64,000 nt of DNA. Origin: Lentzea xinjiangensis (lineage in GTDB: Bacteria; Actinomycetota; Actinomycetes; Mycobacteriales; Pseudonocardiaceae). Below the pieces are notes generated by a model. The model worked only from the letters and a program-made list of their open reading frames with translations, was not told the DNA's origin and searched no databases. Made by a program: the position numbers and the translations under genes. The stretch lies in assembly GCF_900110955.1 (NCBI RefSeq), contig NZ_FOFR01000004.1, positions 9,290-73,289 on the forward strand, in the 5' to 3' direction. Below, one piece after another: positions 24,968 through 34,493 of the stretch (position 1 is its first letter; the number at the start of each line of letters is the position of its first letter).

Positions 24968-26902
24968 GTGGCCGAGGAAACACAGCAGAGCAACAAGGAA
25001 GGTCAGTCCCGGTTCGCCGTGCCCGATGGCGCGGTGCTCAGCCTGCTGGGGTCGCGCGACGAGAACCTCCGGCTCGCCGAGGAGCTGCTCGACGCCGACG
25101 TCCACGTGCGCGGGAACGAGATCACCTTGTCCGGCGACCCCGCCGACGTGGCCTTCGCCGAACGCGTCTTCACCGAGCTCGTCACCCTCGCGAGCCGCGG
25201 CCAGGCCATCGACCAGCACACCGTGCGCCGCATCGTCGCGATGCTGAGCGCGAACGAGGCGGAGTCACCCGCCGACGTGCTGAGCCTCGACATCATCAGC
25301 CGCCGGGGCCGCACGATCCGGCCGAAGACGCTGAACCAGAAGCACTACGTCGATGCGATCGACAAGAACACCATCGTCTTCGGCATCGGCCCCGCCGGCA
25401 CCGGCAAGACCTACCTCGCCATGGCCAAGGCCGTGCAGGCGCTGCAGGCCAAGCAGGTCAACCGGATCATCCTGACCCGCCCGGCCGTCGAGGCCGGCGA
25501 GCGGCTCGGCTACCTGCCCGGCACGCTCTACGAGAAGATCGACCCGTACCTGCGCCCGCTCTACGACGCGCTGCACGACATGGTCGACCCGGAGTCGATC
25601 CCGCGCCTCACGCAGGCGGGCACGATCGAGGTCGCGCCGCTGGCCTACATGCGTGGTCGCGCCCAGCCGATCTTCACCCCCGTCCTGACCCCCGACGGCT
25701 ACCGGCCGATCGGCTCGCTGCAGGTCGGTGACCTCGTCATCGGCTCCAACGGCGAACCGACCCCGGTGCTCGGCGTCTACCCGCAGGGTGAGAAGGACGT
25801 CTACCGGGTCACGGCGCAGGACGGCTCGTCGACCCTCGCCTGCGGTGAGCACCTCTGGACGGTTCGGACGGCGTCCGACCGCCGCCGCGGCAAGCCGTGG
25901 CGGGTCCTCGAGACCAAGGAGATGATCGGCAACCTGCGGGCCGCGCACGCCCGCCGCTACGAGCTGCCGCTGCTCAGCGCTCCGGTCTGCCTGCCGGAAC
26001 GCGATGTGCCCATGGACCCGTACGCGCTGGGCCTCCTGCTCGGTGACGGGTGCCCGGCGTCGGCGATCGCCCTGCGGACGACCGCCCACGGCAACGTCCT
26101 GGTCCTGGAGCGTGCCGCTACGTCAGAAGGCGATGCGTCTGTCGGCGAGACGTACCTGCGCAACACCGTGCAGGTACGTCTCGATTTGCTGCAGGGTCTC
26201 CTCGATGCGGGTGGTGCACCGGCCGGTCAGGCCGATGGTGGCTGCCGTGTTCGTTTCGCGGCCTCCTCGCCGCAGCTCCAGGCTGACGTCATCGAACTGG
26301 TGCGTTCGCTCGGTGGCATCGCGTACAGCCGAAATGGGCGTGCGATCGACATCCGGCTGCCCCAGGGCGTCGAGCCGTTCCGGCTCGAGCGCAAGCGGCA
26401 GAAGTACCACGCCGCCGGTGGTGGCGGGCGTCCGATGCGCTTCATCGACAGCATCGAACCCGCGGGCAGGACGGAGACGGTCTGCATCCAGGTGGCGGCG
26501 CAGGACTCCCTGTACGTCACCGAGGACTACCTGCTGACGCACAACACCCTGAACGACGCGTTCATCATCCTCGACGAGGCGCAGAACACGACGCCCGAGC
26601 AGATGAAGATGTTCCTCACCCGCCTCGGCTTCGGCTCGAAGGTCGTGGTGACCGGCGACATCACCCAGGTCGACCTCCCCGGCGGCCAGCGCAGCGGTCT
26701 GCGGGTCGTCAAGGACATCCTCGAAGGTGTCGACGACGTGCACTTCTCGGTGTTGACCAGCCAGGACGTGGTGCGCCACCGCCTGGTCGGCGACATCGTC
26801 GACGCCTACGACAAGTGGCAGGTCCAGCAGGACGCGCTCGACCAGAACGGGCAACACCACGGACCCGGTGCACGCCGGGGGAACCAGCGCCGGGGACGAT
26901 AG
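24968..26902 (+). CDS. phoH: PhoH family ATPase interrupted by an intein
   Basis: A 644-residue precursor; removal of residues 232-526 leaves 349 residues, the normal PhoH length. Walker A is GPAGTGKT (141-148) and Walker B is FIILDEAQ (532-539). The insertion falls between the conserved MRGR and [13 protein letters not shown], just before Walker B, so the uncut protein should be inactive. GTG 24968 follows AGGCCGGGGCC. ybeY follows directly, as in most bacteria, where PhoH and YbeY act in RNA/ribosome metabolism. Confidence 0.95.
   Translation: MAEETQQSNKEGQSRFAVPDGAVLSLLGSRDENLRLAEELLDADVHVRGNEITLSGDPADVAFAERVFTELVTLASRGQAIDQHTVRRIVAMLSANEAESPADVLSLDIISRRGRTIRPKTLNQKHYVDAIDKNTIVFGIGPAGTGKTYLAMAKAVQALQAKQVNRIILTRPAVEAGERLGYLPGTLYEKIDPYLRPLYDALHDMVDPESIPRLTQAGTIEVAPLAYMRGRAQPIFTPVLTPDGYRPIGSLQVGDLVIGSNGEPTPVLGVYPQGEKDVYRVTAQDGSSTLACGEHLWTVRTASDRRRGKPWRVLETKEMIGNLRAAHARRYELPLLSAPVCLPERDVPMDPYALGLLLGDGCPASAIALRTTAHGNVLVLERAATSEGDASVGETYLRNTVQVRLDLLQGLLDAGGAPAGQADGGCRVRFAASSPQLQADVIELVRSLGGIAYSRNGRAIDIRLPQGVEPFRLERKRQKYHAAGGGGRPMRFIDSIEPAGRTETVCIQVAAQDSLYVTEDYLLTHNTLNDAFIILDEAQNTTPEQMKMFLTRLGFGSKVVVTGDITQVDLPGGQRSGLRVVKDILEGVDDVHFSVLTSQDVVRHRLVGDIVDAYDKWQVQQDALDQNGQHHGPGARRGNQRRGR
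25661..26545 (+). other. Class 3 intein in PhoH with a degenerate LAGLIDADG endonuclease
   Basis: 295 residues, beginning [20 protein letters not shown] and ending LLTHN before Thr+1 of the extein. Residue 1 is Ala, so the usual N-S shift is impossible. Instead Trp66 (in GEHLW, block B), Cys275 (in TVCIQV, block F) and Thr293 (LLTHN, block G) form the W-C-T set that defines class 3 inteins, which start splicing from the block F cysteine. Endonuclease-like motifs [10 protein letters not shown] and [10 protein letters not shown] lie only about 70 residues apart, and the second has Gly where the catalytic Asp should be, so homing activity is probably lost. Confidence 0.9.
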
Positions 26903-26907
26903 GCGCC

Positions 26908-27468
26908 GTGAGCATCGAGATCGCCAACGAGTCGGGTGTCGGAGTCGACGAGGGTTCCATCGTCTCCGCCGCCCGCTTCGCGCTGGACCGCATGGGCGTG
27001 AGCCCGCTGGCCGAGTTGTCCGTCCTGCTGGTCGAGCTGGACGTCATGGCCGACCTGCACGAGCGCTGGATGGACCTGCCCGGTCCCACGGACGTCATGG
27101 CCTTCCCCATGGACGAGCTGGACTCCGCGCGCCGCCCCGACGCCGCGGGCCTCGGGCCAGCGCTGCTCGGGGACATCGTGCTGTGCCCGGCGTTCGCCAA
27201 GGACCAGGCCAAGAAGGCCGGTCACGGGCTGCTGGACGAGCTGCACCTGCTGACCGTGCACGGGGTGCTGCACCTGCTCGGCTACGACCACGCCGAGCCC
27301 GCTGAGGAACGCGAGATGTTCACGCTGCAGAACCGCATCCTCGCGGACTTCCGCACCGCGCGTGACGAGGCCGAACGGGCGGCGCACCAGCGCAGTGCGG
27401 ACGACAAGGTGCTCGGCGCCGTCGGGCTGGACGAGCAGAGGCCTCTGCAGCATCCCGAAGAAGACTGA
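26908..27468 (+). CDS. ybeY: Endoribonuclease/rRNA maturation factor YbeY
   Basis: 186 residues from GTG 26908, 5 bp after phoH. The zinc motif [11 protein letters not shown] (H-x3-H-x5-H) is intact. The C-terminus after the motif is longer than in E. coli YbeY and ends in a charged tail (HQRSADDKV to HPEED). It matures 16S rRNA ends and takes part in ribosome quality control. The CNNM gene follows 5 bp later. Confidence 0.94.
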   Translation: MSIEIANESGVGVDEGSIVSAARFALDRMGVSPLAELSVLLVELDVMADLHERWMDLPGPTDVMAFPMDELDSARRPDAAGLGPALLGDIVLCPAFAKDQAKKAGHGLLDELHLLTVHGVLHLLGYDHAEPAEEREMFTLQNRILADFRTARDEAERAAHQRSADDKVLGAVGLDEQRPLQHPEED

Positions 27469-27473
27469 CGGCG

Positions 27474-28763
27474 ATGAGCGCGAACCCTGCCAGTGTGATC
27501 GTGCTGGCCGTTTTCCTCGTGCTCGCCGCCGGGGTCTTCGCGTGCGTGGACGCCGCGCTGGGCACGGTGTCGCGCGCTCGGGTGGAGTCGCTGCAACGGC
27601 AGGGCCGGTGGGGCACGGGTCAGTTGCTGCAGGTCCTCAACGACCGGCCGCGGCACGTCAACCTGTTGCTGCTGCTGCGGCTGTTCTGCGAGATGTCGGC
27701 CGCGGTGCTCGTCACGACGGTGTTCCTGGACTACGTGGACCGGGATTCGCTCGCCGTTCTGTACTCGTGCCTGAGCATGCTCGTCGTGTCGTACGTGCTC
27801 GTCGGCGTCGGACCGCGCACCATCGGCCGTCAGCACCCGTACGGCGTGAGCCTGCTGGCCGCGGGTACCGTCCGGCAGCTCGGCCGCGTGCTCGGGCCGT
27901 TGTCGAAGGTCCTGATCCTCATCGGTAACGCGATCACGCCCGGCAAGGGCTTCCGCGAGGGCCCGTTCAGCTCCGAGGTGGAGCTGCGCGAGCTGGTCGA
28001 CATGGCGCAGGAACGCGGCGTCGTCGACGAGGGCGAGCGCGAGATGATCCACTCGGTGTTCGAGCTGGGGGACACCATCGCGCGCGAGATCATGGTCCCG
28101 CGCACCGAGATCGTGTGGATCGAGCACTCCAAGTCGCTGCGGCAGGCGCTCGCGCTGTCGTTGCGCTCCGGCTACACCCGCGTCCCGGTGATCGGCGAGA
28201 GCGTCGACGACGTGCTCGGCGTGGTGAACATCAAGGACCTCATGCGGGCCACGCTCGCCGAGGACGAGCACCCGAAGAGCGTCTCCGAGCTGATGCGCCC
28301 GATGAGCTTCATCCCGGACTCGAAGCCGATCGCGGACCTGCTGCGCGAGATGCAGGTGTCCCGCCGGCACATGGCGATCGTCGTCGACGAGTACGGCGGC
28401 ACCGCGGGGCTGCTGACCATCGAGGACATCCTCGAGGAGATCGTCGGCGAGATCACCGACGAGTCCGACACCGACGACCGCCCGCCGGTCGAGCACCTCG
28501 ACGACGGCGCGGTGCGGGTCAGCGCGCGGCTCCCGGTCGACGACCTCGACGCGCTGTTCGGCACCGAGCTCGACGACCACGAGGTCGAGACCGTGGGCGG
28601 CCTGCTCGCCCAGCGGCTCGGGCGCGTGCCGCTGCCGGGCACCGAGGCCGAGATCGCGGGCCTGCGCATGCGGGCGGAGGGCGGCAAGGACGAGCGGGGC
28701 CGCATCCGCGTCACCACCGTGCTCGTGCGTCCCGTGCAGAAGGAGACCGAAGAAGATGAGTGA
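27474..28763 (+). CDS. CNNM/CorC-type transporter (hemolysin family protein)
   Basis: 429 residues. An N-terminal DUF21/CNNM membrane domain (about 1-140, three to four hydrophobic segments) is followed by a CBS pair (about 205-330; IMVPRTEIVWIE, YTRVPVIGESVDDVLGVVNIKDL, MAIVVDEYGGTAGLLTIEDI) and a C-terminal CorC_HlyC domain (about 345-425). Homologues act in Mg2+ or other divalent cation efflux. It overlaps the next gene by 8 bp. Confidence 0.92.
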   Translation: MSANPASVIVLAVFLVLAAGVFACVDAALGTVSRARVESLQRQGRWGTGQLLQVLNDRPRHVNLLLLLRLFCEMSAAVLVTTVFLDYVDRDSLAVLYSCLSMLVVSYVLVGVGPRTIGRQHPYGVSLLAAGTVRQLGRVLGPLSKVLILIGNAITPGKGFREGPFSSEVELRELVDMAQERGVVDEGEREMIHSVFELGDTIAREIMVPRTEIVWIEHSKSLRQALALSLRSGYTRVPVIGESVDDVLGVVNIKDLMRATLAEDEHPKSVSELMRPMSFIPDSKPIADLLREMQVSRRHMAIVVDEYGGTAGLLTIEDILEEIVGEITDESDTDDRPPVEHLDDGAVRVSARLPVDDLDALFGTELDDHEVETVGGLLAQRLGRVPLPGTEAEIAGLRMRAEGGKDERGRIRVTTVLVRPVQKETEEDE

Positions 28764-29091
28764 CCTGGATCCCGAGGACGCCAAGCTCGTGACGCTCGCG
28801 CGTTCGGTCCGTGCGCGCAACGGCGCCGCGGAGGGGGCCGCGGTACGCGACCTCGACGGCCGCACGTACAACGCGTCCACCGTCGCGCTGCCGTCGCTGA
28901 AGCTCACGGCGTTGCAGGCGGCCGTCGCGGCCGCCGTGTCGAGCGGTGCCGAAGGGCTGGAGGCGGCTGTCGTGGTGACCGGCGAGGACGCGCTCGACGC
29001 GGCGTCGGTGTCCGCGGTGCGCGACCTCGCGGCAACTGCGCCGGTTTTTCGTGCAACTCCGGCCGGGGACGTCGCCGACGTGGTTCGCTAG
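28756..29091 (+). CDS. Cytidine deaminase-like protein lacking the active site
   Basis: 111 residues. Overall pattern and position (between the CNNM gene and era) match the actinobacterial cytidine-deaminase-like gene. The zinc motifs (C/H-A-E and PCxxC) are absent: the expected first motif reads KLTALQAAVAAAV, and there is no cysteine in the protein. It should not deaminate cytidine. A structural or regulatory role is inference. Confidence 0.7.
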   Translation: MSDLDPEDAKLVTLARSVRARNGAAEGAAVRDLDGRTYNASTVALPSLKLTALQAAVAAAVSSGAEGLEAAVVVTGEDALDAASVSAVRDLAATAPVFRATPAGDVADVVR

Positions 29092-29135
29092 CCCCCGAAG
29101 CGGGCTGAGACCCGTGTGAGCTGGGGGAACTGCTG

Positions 29136-30032
29136 ATGAGACGGTTGTCCGCGTTGTTCGGCGTGCTCGCGATGGCGGCGGGTGCGCTCCTCTTCTCCGC
29201 GTCGGCGGCGCGGGCGGCGTGGAGCGACTGGACCGGGCACGGCGGGAAGGTGTACGGCACGCCCACCGTCACCACGTGGGGTCCCGGGCGGCTCGACGTG
29301 TTCGCCGTCGCGACGGACTACACGTTGCAGCACCGGGTGTACGAGAACGGCCGGTGGCTCCCGTGGGAGTCGCTCGGCGGGCACCTCACCACCTCGCCGT
29401 CCGCGGTGGCGTGGGGACCGGGCCGCATCGACGTCGTCGCCGGCAACGTCGACGGCGGGGTGCAGCGGCTCGTCTACGACGGTGTGTGGCGCCCGTGGGA
29501 GACGATCGACACCGGCACGTACCGCTACGCCCCGGCCATCTCCTCGCGCGGGCCGGGCAGGCTCGACCTCTTCACCGTCGGCCGCGCGGGCACCGAGGAC
29601 AGCGGGCTCCACGTGAAGAGCTTCGCCAACGGCGCCTGGTCCGGCTGGACGTCGCTGGGCGGCGACCTCACCTCGGCACCCGCCGCGGTGTCGTGGGACG
29701 CCGGCCGGATCGACGTCTTCGCCAAGGGAGGCGACAACTCGCTGCACCACACGTGGGCGGACAACGGCGTGTGGGGTTCGTGGGAGTCGCTGGGCGGCGG
29801 TATCTCCCAGGCGCCCGGTGTCGCGTCGTGGGCGCCCGGCCGGCTCGACGTCTTCGCGCGCGGCACGGACGACGCGCTGTACCACAAGGCGTTCGACAAC
29901 GGCTGGCACGCGTGGGAGTGGCACGCGGGCGTGCTGTCCTCGGGTGTGAGCGCCGTCTCGTGGGGCCCGAACCGCATCGACGCGTTCGTCACCGGCAACG
30001 ATCAGGCCGTGCACCAGAAGGCCTGGTCCTGA
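29136..30032 (+). CDS. Secreted beta-propeller lectin-like protein (PLL-type repeats)
   Basis: 298 residues with a signal peptide cleaved after ARA. The mature chain is built from six to seven repeats of about 45 residues, each with W-x-W-ESLGG and a WGPGRLDVFA-x-G-x-D-x-x-LxHK block. This is the blade pattern of bangle/PLL-type seven-bladed lectins, which bind fucosylated or methylated glycans. It sits between conserved housekeeping genes, which is unusual. The ligand is unknown. Upstream of era is a CCGGCGACA/TGTTGCCGG inverted repeat (about 30070-30091). Confidence 0.8.
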   Translation: MRRLSALFGVLAMAAGALLFSASAARAAWSDWTGHGGKVYGTPTVTTWGPGRLDVFAVATDYTLQHRVYENGRWLPWESLGGHLTTSPSAVAWGPGRIDVVAGNVDGGVQRLVYDGVWRPWETIDTGTYRYAPAISSRGPGRLDLFTVGRAGTEDSGLHVKSFANGAWSGWTSLGGDLTSAPAAVSWDAGRIDVFAKGGDNSLHHTWADNGVWGSWESLGGGISQAPGVASWAPGRLDVFARGTDDALYHKAFDNGWHAWEWHAGVLSSGVSAVSWGPNRIDAFVTGNDQAVHQKAWS

Positions 30033-30109
30033 CCGGTCGGGAACGCGGCGGGGTAGCAGATCCCGGGACCGGCGACAACCCTGTTGCCGGTACCGGGGAC
30101 AATGGGGAG

Positions 30110-31006
30110 ATGGATGGTTACCGCTCCGGGTTCGCGTGCTTCGTCGGACGCCCGAACGCAGGGAAGTCGACGCTGACCAACGCGCTGGTGGGCACCAAGG
30201 TCGCCATCACGTCGAGCAAGCCGCAGACCACCCGGCACACGATCCGCGGCATCGTGCACCGCGAGGACGGCCAGCTCGTGCTGGTCGACACACCGGGGCT
30301 GCACCGGCCGCGCACGCTGCTCGGGCAGCGCCTCAACGACCTGGTGCGCGAGACGTGGTCGGAGGTCGACGTGGTCGGCTTCTGCGTGCCCGCCGACCAG
30401 AAGGTGGGGCCCGGCGACAAGTTCATCGCCGCGGAGCTGGAGAAGGTCGCCAAGCGCACGCCCGTGGTCGGCATCGTCACCAAGACCGACCTGGTCTCGC
30501 AGCAGCAGGTGATGGAGCAGCTCCTCGCGCTGCAGAAGGTCATGGAGTTCGCCGAGATCATCCCGGTGTCCGCGGTGGACGGCTTCCAGGTCGACAAGCT
30601 GGGTGACCTGCTGCTGGGCAAGCTGCCGGAGGGGCCGCAGCTGTTCCCGGACGGCGACCTGACCGACGAGCCGGAGCAGACGCTGGTCGCGGAGCTGATC
30701 CGCGAGGCCGCGCTGGAGGGCGTGCGCGACGAGCTGCCGCACTCCATCGCCGTGGTGGTGGAGGAGATGCAGCCGCGCGAGGGCCGCGACGACCTGATCG
30801 ACATCCACGCGTTCGTGTTCGTGGAGCGGCCGTCGCAGAAGGCGATCATCCTGGGCCACCGGGGTGAGCGGCTCAAGCAGGTCGGCACGGCCGCCCGCAA
30901 GCAGATCGAGGCGCTGCTGGGCTCGCGCGTCTACCTCGACCTGCACATCAAGATCGCCAAGGACTGGCAGCGCGATCCGAAGCAGTTGCGCCGCCTGGGG
31001 TTCTGA
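30110..31006 (+). CDS. era: GTPase Era
   Basis: 298 residues from ATG 30110. G1 is GRPNAGKST, G3 is DTPGLH, G4 is TKTD, and a C-terminal KH domain contains ILGHRGERLKQVG. Era binds 16S rRNA near the 3' end during 30S assembly. The longer upstream open frame runs antiphase through the lectin gene and is not real. It ends TGATG with recO, so the two are translationally coupled. Confidence 0.96.
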   Translation: MDGYRSGFACFVGRPNAGKSTLTNALVGTKVAITSSKPQTTRHTIRGIVHREDGQLVLVDTPGLHRPRTLLGQRLNDLVRETWSEVDVVGFCVPADQKVGPGDKFIAAELEKVAKRTPVVGIVTKTDLVSQQQVMEQLLALQKVMEFAEIIPVSAVDGFQVDKLGDLLLGKLPEGPQLFPDGDLTDEPEQTLVAELIREAALEGVRDELPHSIAVVVEEMQPREGRDDLIDIHAFVFVERPSQKAIILGHRGERLKQVGTAARKQIEALLGSRVYLDLHIKIAKDWQRDPKQLRRLGF

Positions 31007-31776
31007 TGGCGAACCTGTACCGCGACACCGGCATCGTGCTGCGCGTGCAGAAGCTCGGTGAAGCGGACCGGATCATCACCTTCCTGACCCAGCGGCACGG
31101 CAAGCTGCGCGCCGTGGCCAAGGGCGTGCGCCGCACGTCGTCGAAGTTCGGCGCGCGGCTGGAGCCGTTCTGCCACGTCGACGTGCAGTTCCACCCCGGC
31201 CGGTCGCTCGACATCATCACGCAGGTGCAGACGCTCGACGCGTTCGGCGTGGGCATCGTCAACGACTACCAGCGTTACACGGCCGCGTGCGCGATCTTGG
31301 AGACCGCCGACCGCCTCACGGCTGAAGAGGGCGAACCGGCCGTGCGGCTCTATCTGCTCGTCACGGGCGCTCTGCGGGCGCTGGCCGCGGGCGAACGGGA
31401 TCCGTCGCTGCTGCTGGACGCGTACTTGATGCGTGCGATGGCGTTCGCCGGTTGGGCACCCGCGGTCAACGAGTGCGCGAAGTGCGGCGATCCCGGTCCG
31501 CACCGGGCCTTCAGCGTGCAGGCCGGAGGCTCGTGCTGCCCGAACTGCCGCCCGCCCGGCTCCGCCTCGCCGTCGCAGGACACGCTCACGTTGCTCTCGG
31601 CGCTGCTGCACGGGCGGTGGAACGTGGTCGACGACATCCCGCACGTGGCCCGCCGGGACGCGAGTGGCCTGGTCGCGGCACACCTGCAGTGGCACCTCGA
31701 ACGGCAGCTCCGGTCGTTGCCCTTGGTCGAGCGCAAGGCCAGAGCCGACGAAGGCGCCAGAGCCGGCGAAGGCTAG
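31006..31776 (+). CDS. recO: DNA repair protein RecO
   Basis: 256 residues. An OB-fold N-terminus ([20 protein letters not shown]) and a zinc finger in the middle (CAKCGDP and CCPNC) are both present. RecO loads RecA with RecR in gap repair. The ATG overlaps the era stop. It precedes uppS, the conserved actinobacterial order. Confidence 0.95.
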   Translation: MANLYRDTGIVLRVQKLGEADRIITFLTQRHGKLRAVAKGVRRTSSKFGARLEPFCHVDVQFHPGRSLDIITQVQTLDAFGVGIVNDYQRYTAACAILETADRLTAEEGEPAVRLYLLVTGALRALAAGERDPSLLLDAYLMRAMAFAGWAPAVNECAKCGDPGPHRAFSVQAGGSCCPNCRPPGSASPSQDTLTLLSALLHGRWNVVDDIPHVARRDASGLVAAHLQWHLERQLRSLPLVERKARADEGARAGEG

Positions 31777-31823
31777 GGTGGCGGCTACCGACAACGGTTT
31801 TCGCTGAGAGGATGCCGAGCCCC

Positions 31824-32642
31824 ATGCTGCGTCGCCGCCGTTCCGAGCGTGAGAAGCGCGTACCGCGCCCGCCGGAGCCGCACCCCTCCGGCGCTGTGCC
31901 CCCGGCCATCCCCGCCGAGTTCGTGCCCAAGCACATCGCGATCGTGATGGACGGCAACGGCCGTTGGGCCAACCAGCGCGGCTTGTCGCGGGTCGAGGGG
32001 CACAAGCGCGGCGAGCAGGTCGTCGTCGAGGTCGCCAAGGGCGCGATCGAGATGGGCGTGAAGTGGCTGTCGCTGTACGCCTTCTCCACCGAGAACTGGC
32101 GCCGCAGCCCCGAAGAGGTCCGGTTCCTGATGGGCTTCTCGCGCGACGTCATCCACCACCGCACCGACGAGCTCGACGAGCTGGGGGTGCGGGTGCGCTG
32201 GGCCGGTCGGCGGCCGAAGCTGTGGCGCAGCGTCATCAAGGAGCTGGAGGTCGCGGAGGAACGCACCCGCGACAACGACCGGCTCAACCTCGCGATGTGC
32301 ATCAACTACGGCGGCCGCGCCGAGATCGGTGACGCCGCCCGCGAGATCGCCCGCCTGGCCGCCGCCGGGCAGCTCAACCCGGACAAGGTCGACGAGAAGA
32401 CCATCGCGCGCTACCTCTACCAGCCCGAGATGCCGGACGTGGACCTGTTCATCCGGCCGTCCGGCGAGCAGCGCACCTCGAACTTCATGCTCTGGCAGTC
32501 CGCGTACGCCGAGCTGGTGTTCCAGGACATCCTCTGGCCCGACTTCGACCGCCGCGACCTGTGGAGCGCCGTCGAGAAGTTCGCCGAGCGCGACCGCCGC
32601 TTCGGTGGTGCGATCGACAAGCCCGATTCGGAGGTCTCGTGA
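31824..32642 (+). CDS. uppS: Isoprenyl transferase (undecaprenyl/decaprenyl diphosphate synthase, Z-type)
   Basis: 272 residues from ATG 31824, which has GAGAGG 12 bp ahead; ATG 31812 would leave no spacing. [13 protein letters not shown] holds the catalytic Asp, and [12 protein letters not shown] and [19 protein letters not shown] are substrate-binding blocks. It makes the lipid carrier for cell-wall synthesis. The next gene overlaps by GTGA. Confidence 0.95.
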   Translation: MLRRRRSEREKRVPRPPEPHPSGAVPPAIPAEFVPKHIAIVMDGNGRWANQRGLSRVEGHKRGEQVVVEVAKGAIEMGVKWLSLYAFSTENWRRSPEEVRFLMGFSRDVIHHRTDELDELGVRVRWAGRRPKLWRSVIKELEVAEERTRDNDRLNLAMCINYGGRAEIGDAAREIARLAAAGQLNPDKVDEKTIARYLYQPEMPDVDLFIRPSGEQRTSNFMLWQSAYAELVFQDILWPDFDRRDLWSAVEKFAERDRRFGGAIDKPDSEVS

Positions 32643-33037
32643 ACGCGAGCGGTGAGGCCCTGGAGGCCGCGCGCAAGGCGCTGGAGCTGTTCCACGACGT
32701 CGCCGTGGACGACGACGGCGCGTTGAGCTTCCGCCACGGCGACGTGCCGTGCGCGGTGCAGGGCATGGAGCTGGCCGAGGGCCTGACCGTGCTCTCGCTG
32801 ACGTGCGTCGTCGCGTGGGACCTGCCGGGTGATGCGGCGGTGTGGGTGGCCGAACGCGCTGGTCAGGGCTTGTTCGGCACGCTCGGGGTGATCGCTTCCG
32901 AACGCGGCACCGACGTGATGCTGCGGTACGCGTTCCCGGCGGACGGGCTCAAGCCGGAGCCGCTGAGCACGCTGCTCATGCTGGTCGTGTCGACCGCCTC
33001 GCAGGTGCGCGGCGAGCTCCTCTCCCGGTTTTCTTGA
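32639..33037 (+). CDS. YbjN/type III chaperone-like domain protein
   Basis: 132 residues from GTG 32639, overlapping the uppS stop. The alternating alpha/beta pattern ([41 protein letters not shown]) fits the YbjN/CesT-like fold that is common in actinobacteria. There is no signal peptide or active-site motif. Coupling to uppS suggests a cell-envelope or housekeeping link, which is only inferred. Confidence 0.6.
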   Translation: MNASGEALEAARKALELFHDVAVDDDGALSFRHGDVPCAVQGMELAEGLTVLSLTCVVAWDLPGDAAVWVAERAGQGLFGTLGVIASERGTDVMLRYAFPADGLKPEPLSTLLMLVVSTASQVRGELLSRFS

Positions 33038-33051
33038 GAAAGGACCCTTCC

Positions 33052-33486
33052 ATGGGTGGCGTGATCATTTACGAGCCGGAAGAGGACTCGGACGTCAACG
33101 AGTTCCCGTGGACCGTCACGTTCGAGCCGTCGGGCGGCGACGACTGGGACTCGTTCATCTGCGGCCCGTACGAGCGCGACCACGCCGTCGCGCTGGCGGA
33201 GGCCGTGGCCCTGGAGGACGCCGAGGGCGGCGTGCTGGCGATCGTGAAGCCGATGCTGCCCGCGCTGTCGGCCGAGGACGTGAGCGCCACGATCGAGGAG
33301 CTGCGTGAAGCCGCCCTCGAGGAGGACGCCGCCGAGGAGGCCGTCAACGGCACCGCGGTCGACTTCGCCGACGACGAGGACCTCGAGGAGGAAGAGGCCG
33401 AGTTCGACGAGCCGCCGTCGCCGGAGGAGATCCGCGAGGGCATGGCGCGCCAGTACCGCCGGCTGCTGGACCTGGACGCGGAATGA
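33052..33486 (+). CDS. Acidic protein of unknown function
   Basis: 144 residues with GAAAGGA before the ATG. The C-terminal half is extremely acidic (runs of Glu/Asp from about residue 88 to 128), while the N-terminus is a folded region (VIIYEPEEDSDVNEFPWTVTF). The stop overlaps the next start as ATGA. I recognise no family. Its coupling to a metal/cation-related permease suggests a possible metal-buffering or regulatory function, unproven. Confidence 0.6.
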   Translation: MGGVIIYEPEEDSDVNEFPWTVTFEPSGGDDWDSFICGPYERDHAVALAEAVALEDAEGGVLAIVKPMLPALSAEDVSATIEELREAALEEDAAEEAVNGTAVDFADDEDLEEEEAEFDEPPSPEEIREGMARQYRRLLDLDAE

Positions 33487-34493
33487 CGATCACCGGCGAG
33501 ATCCGCTCGTCGAAGCGGCGCTCCGGCCCGCCTCGGCTGAAGATCACGTCGTTGGAGGTGCTGTGCGGGATCCTCGTGCTCGCACTGCTCTTCCAGTCGC
33601 GGCTCGTCGACCTGCTGGACGTGCCGAAGCTGCGCACCGCCTCGACCGTGTTCGTGGCGATCTGCGTGCAGGCCATGCCGTTCCTGGTGCTGGGCGTGCT
33701 GATCTCCGGTGCCATCGCGGCGTTCGTGCCGGCCGCGGCGCTGCGCCGGCTGCTGCCGTCCCGCACCTCGCTGGCCGTGCCGGTGGCCGGTGTCGCGGGC
33801 GTGGCGCTGCCGGGGTGCGAGTGCGCTTCGGTCCCCGTCGCCCGGCGGTTGATGCAGCAGGGCGTGGCGCCGGCCGTCGCCTTGACGTTCCTGCTGGCGG
33901 CGCCCGCGGTGAACCCGATCGTGCTGGTGTCGACCGCGGTGGCGTTCAACGACACCCCGATGATGGTCGTGGCGCGGTTCGCGGGGTCGCTGCTGACCGC
34001 GATGGTCATGGGCTGGCTGTGGGTGCGCTTCGGCAAGGCCGAGTGGATCGCCGAACGCGCCCTCGCCCGGCTGGAGGACCGCTCCGGTGGCTCCCGCTGG
34101 GCCGTGTTCGCCGAGAGCGCGCGCCACGACCTCGTCGACGCCGGCGGGTTCCTGGTGCTCGGCGGGTTGTTCGCGGCGGCGTTCAAGACGTTCGTGCCGG
34201 TCGCGTGGATGCAGACCCTCAGCGGTCAGATCGTGCTCGGCGTGCTCGTGATGGCCCTGCTCGCGGTGGTCCTGGCCCTGTGCTCGGAGGCGGACGCGTT
34301 CGTCGCCGTCGCCTTCTCGGCCCTGCCGCTGCTGCCGCGGCTCGTGTTCCTCGTCGTCGGCCCCGCGGTCGACGTGAAGCTGATCGCGCTGCAGGCGGGT
34401 GCGTTCGGCAAGTCTTTCGCCTTCCGCTTCGCACCCGCTACGTTCGTGGTGGCGATCCTGTGCGCGGTGGTGACGGGAGTGGTGCTGCTGTGA
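33483..34493 (+). CDS. YraQ/DUF318-type permease
   Basis: 336 residues with about eight to ten membrane segments. The family hallmark PGCECASVPVARRL occurs in a central loop, and AAPAVNPIVLVST is the second conserved block. These permeases are proposed to move metal or arsenic-related species and usually pair with a TIGR03943 protein, as here. It overlaps the acidic gene (ATGA) and the next gene (GTGA). Confidence 0.88.
   Translation: MTITGEIRSSKRRSGPPRLKITSLEVLCGILVLALLFQSRLVDLLDVPKLRTASTVFVAICVQAMPFLVLGVLISGAIAAFVPAAALRRLLPSRTSLAVPVAGVAGVALPGCECASVPVARRLMQQGVAPAVALTFLLAAPAVNPIVLVSTAVAFNDTPMMVVARFAGSLLTAMVMGWLWVRFGKAEWIAERALARLEDRSGGSRWAVFAESARHDLVDAGGFLVLGGLFAAAFKTFVPVAWMQTLSGQIVLGVLVMALLAVVLALCSEADAFVAVAFSALPLLPRLVFLVVGPAVDVKLIALQAGAFGKSFAFRFAPATFVVAILCAVVTGVVLL

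Noticed and set aside
26050..26500. Active homing endonuclease gene within the intein
   Set aside because: The two LAGLIDADG-like motifs are too close and the second lacks the acidic residue.
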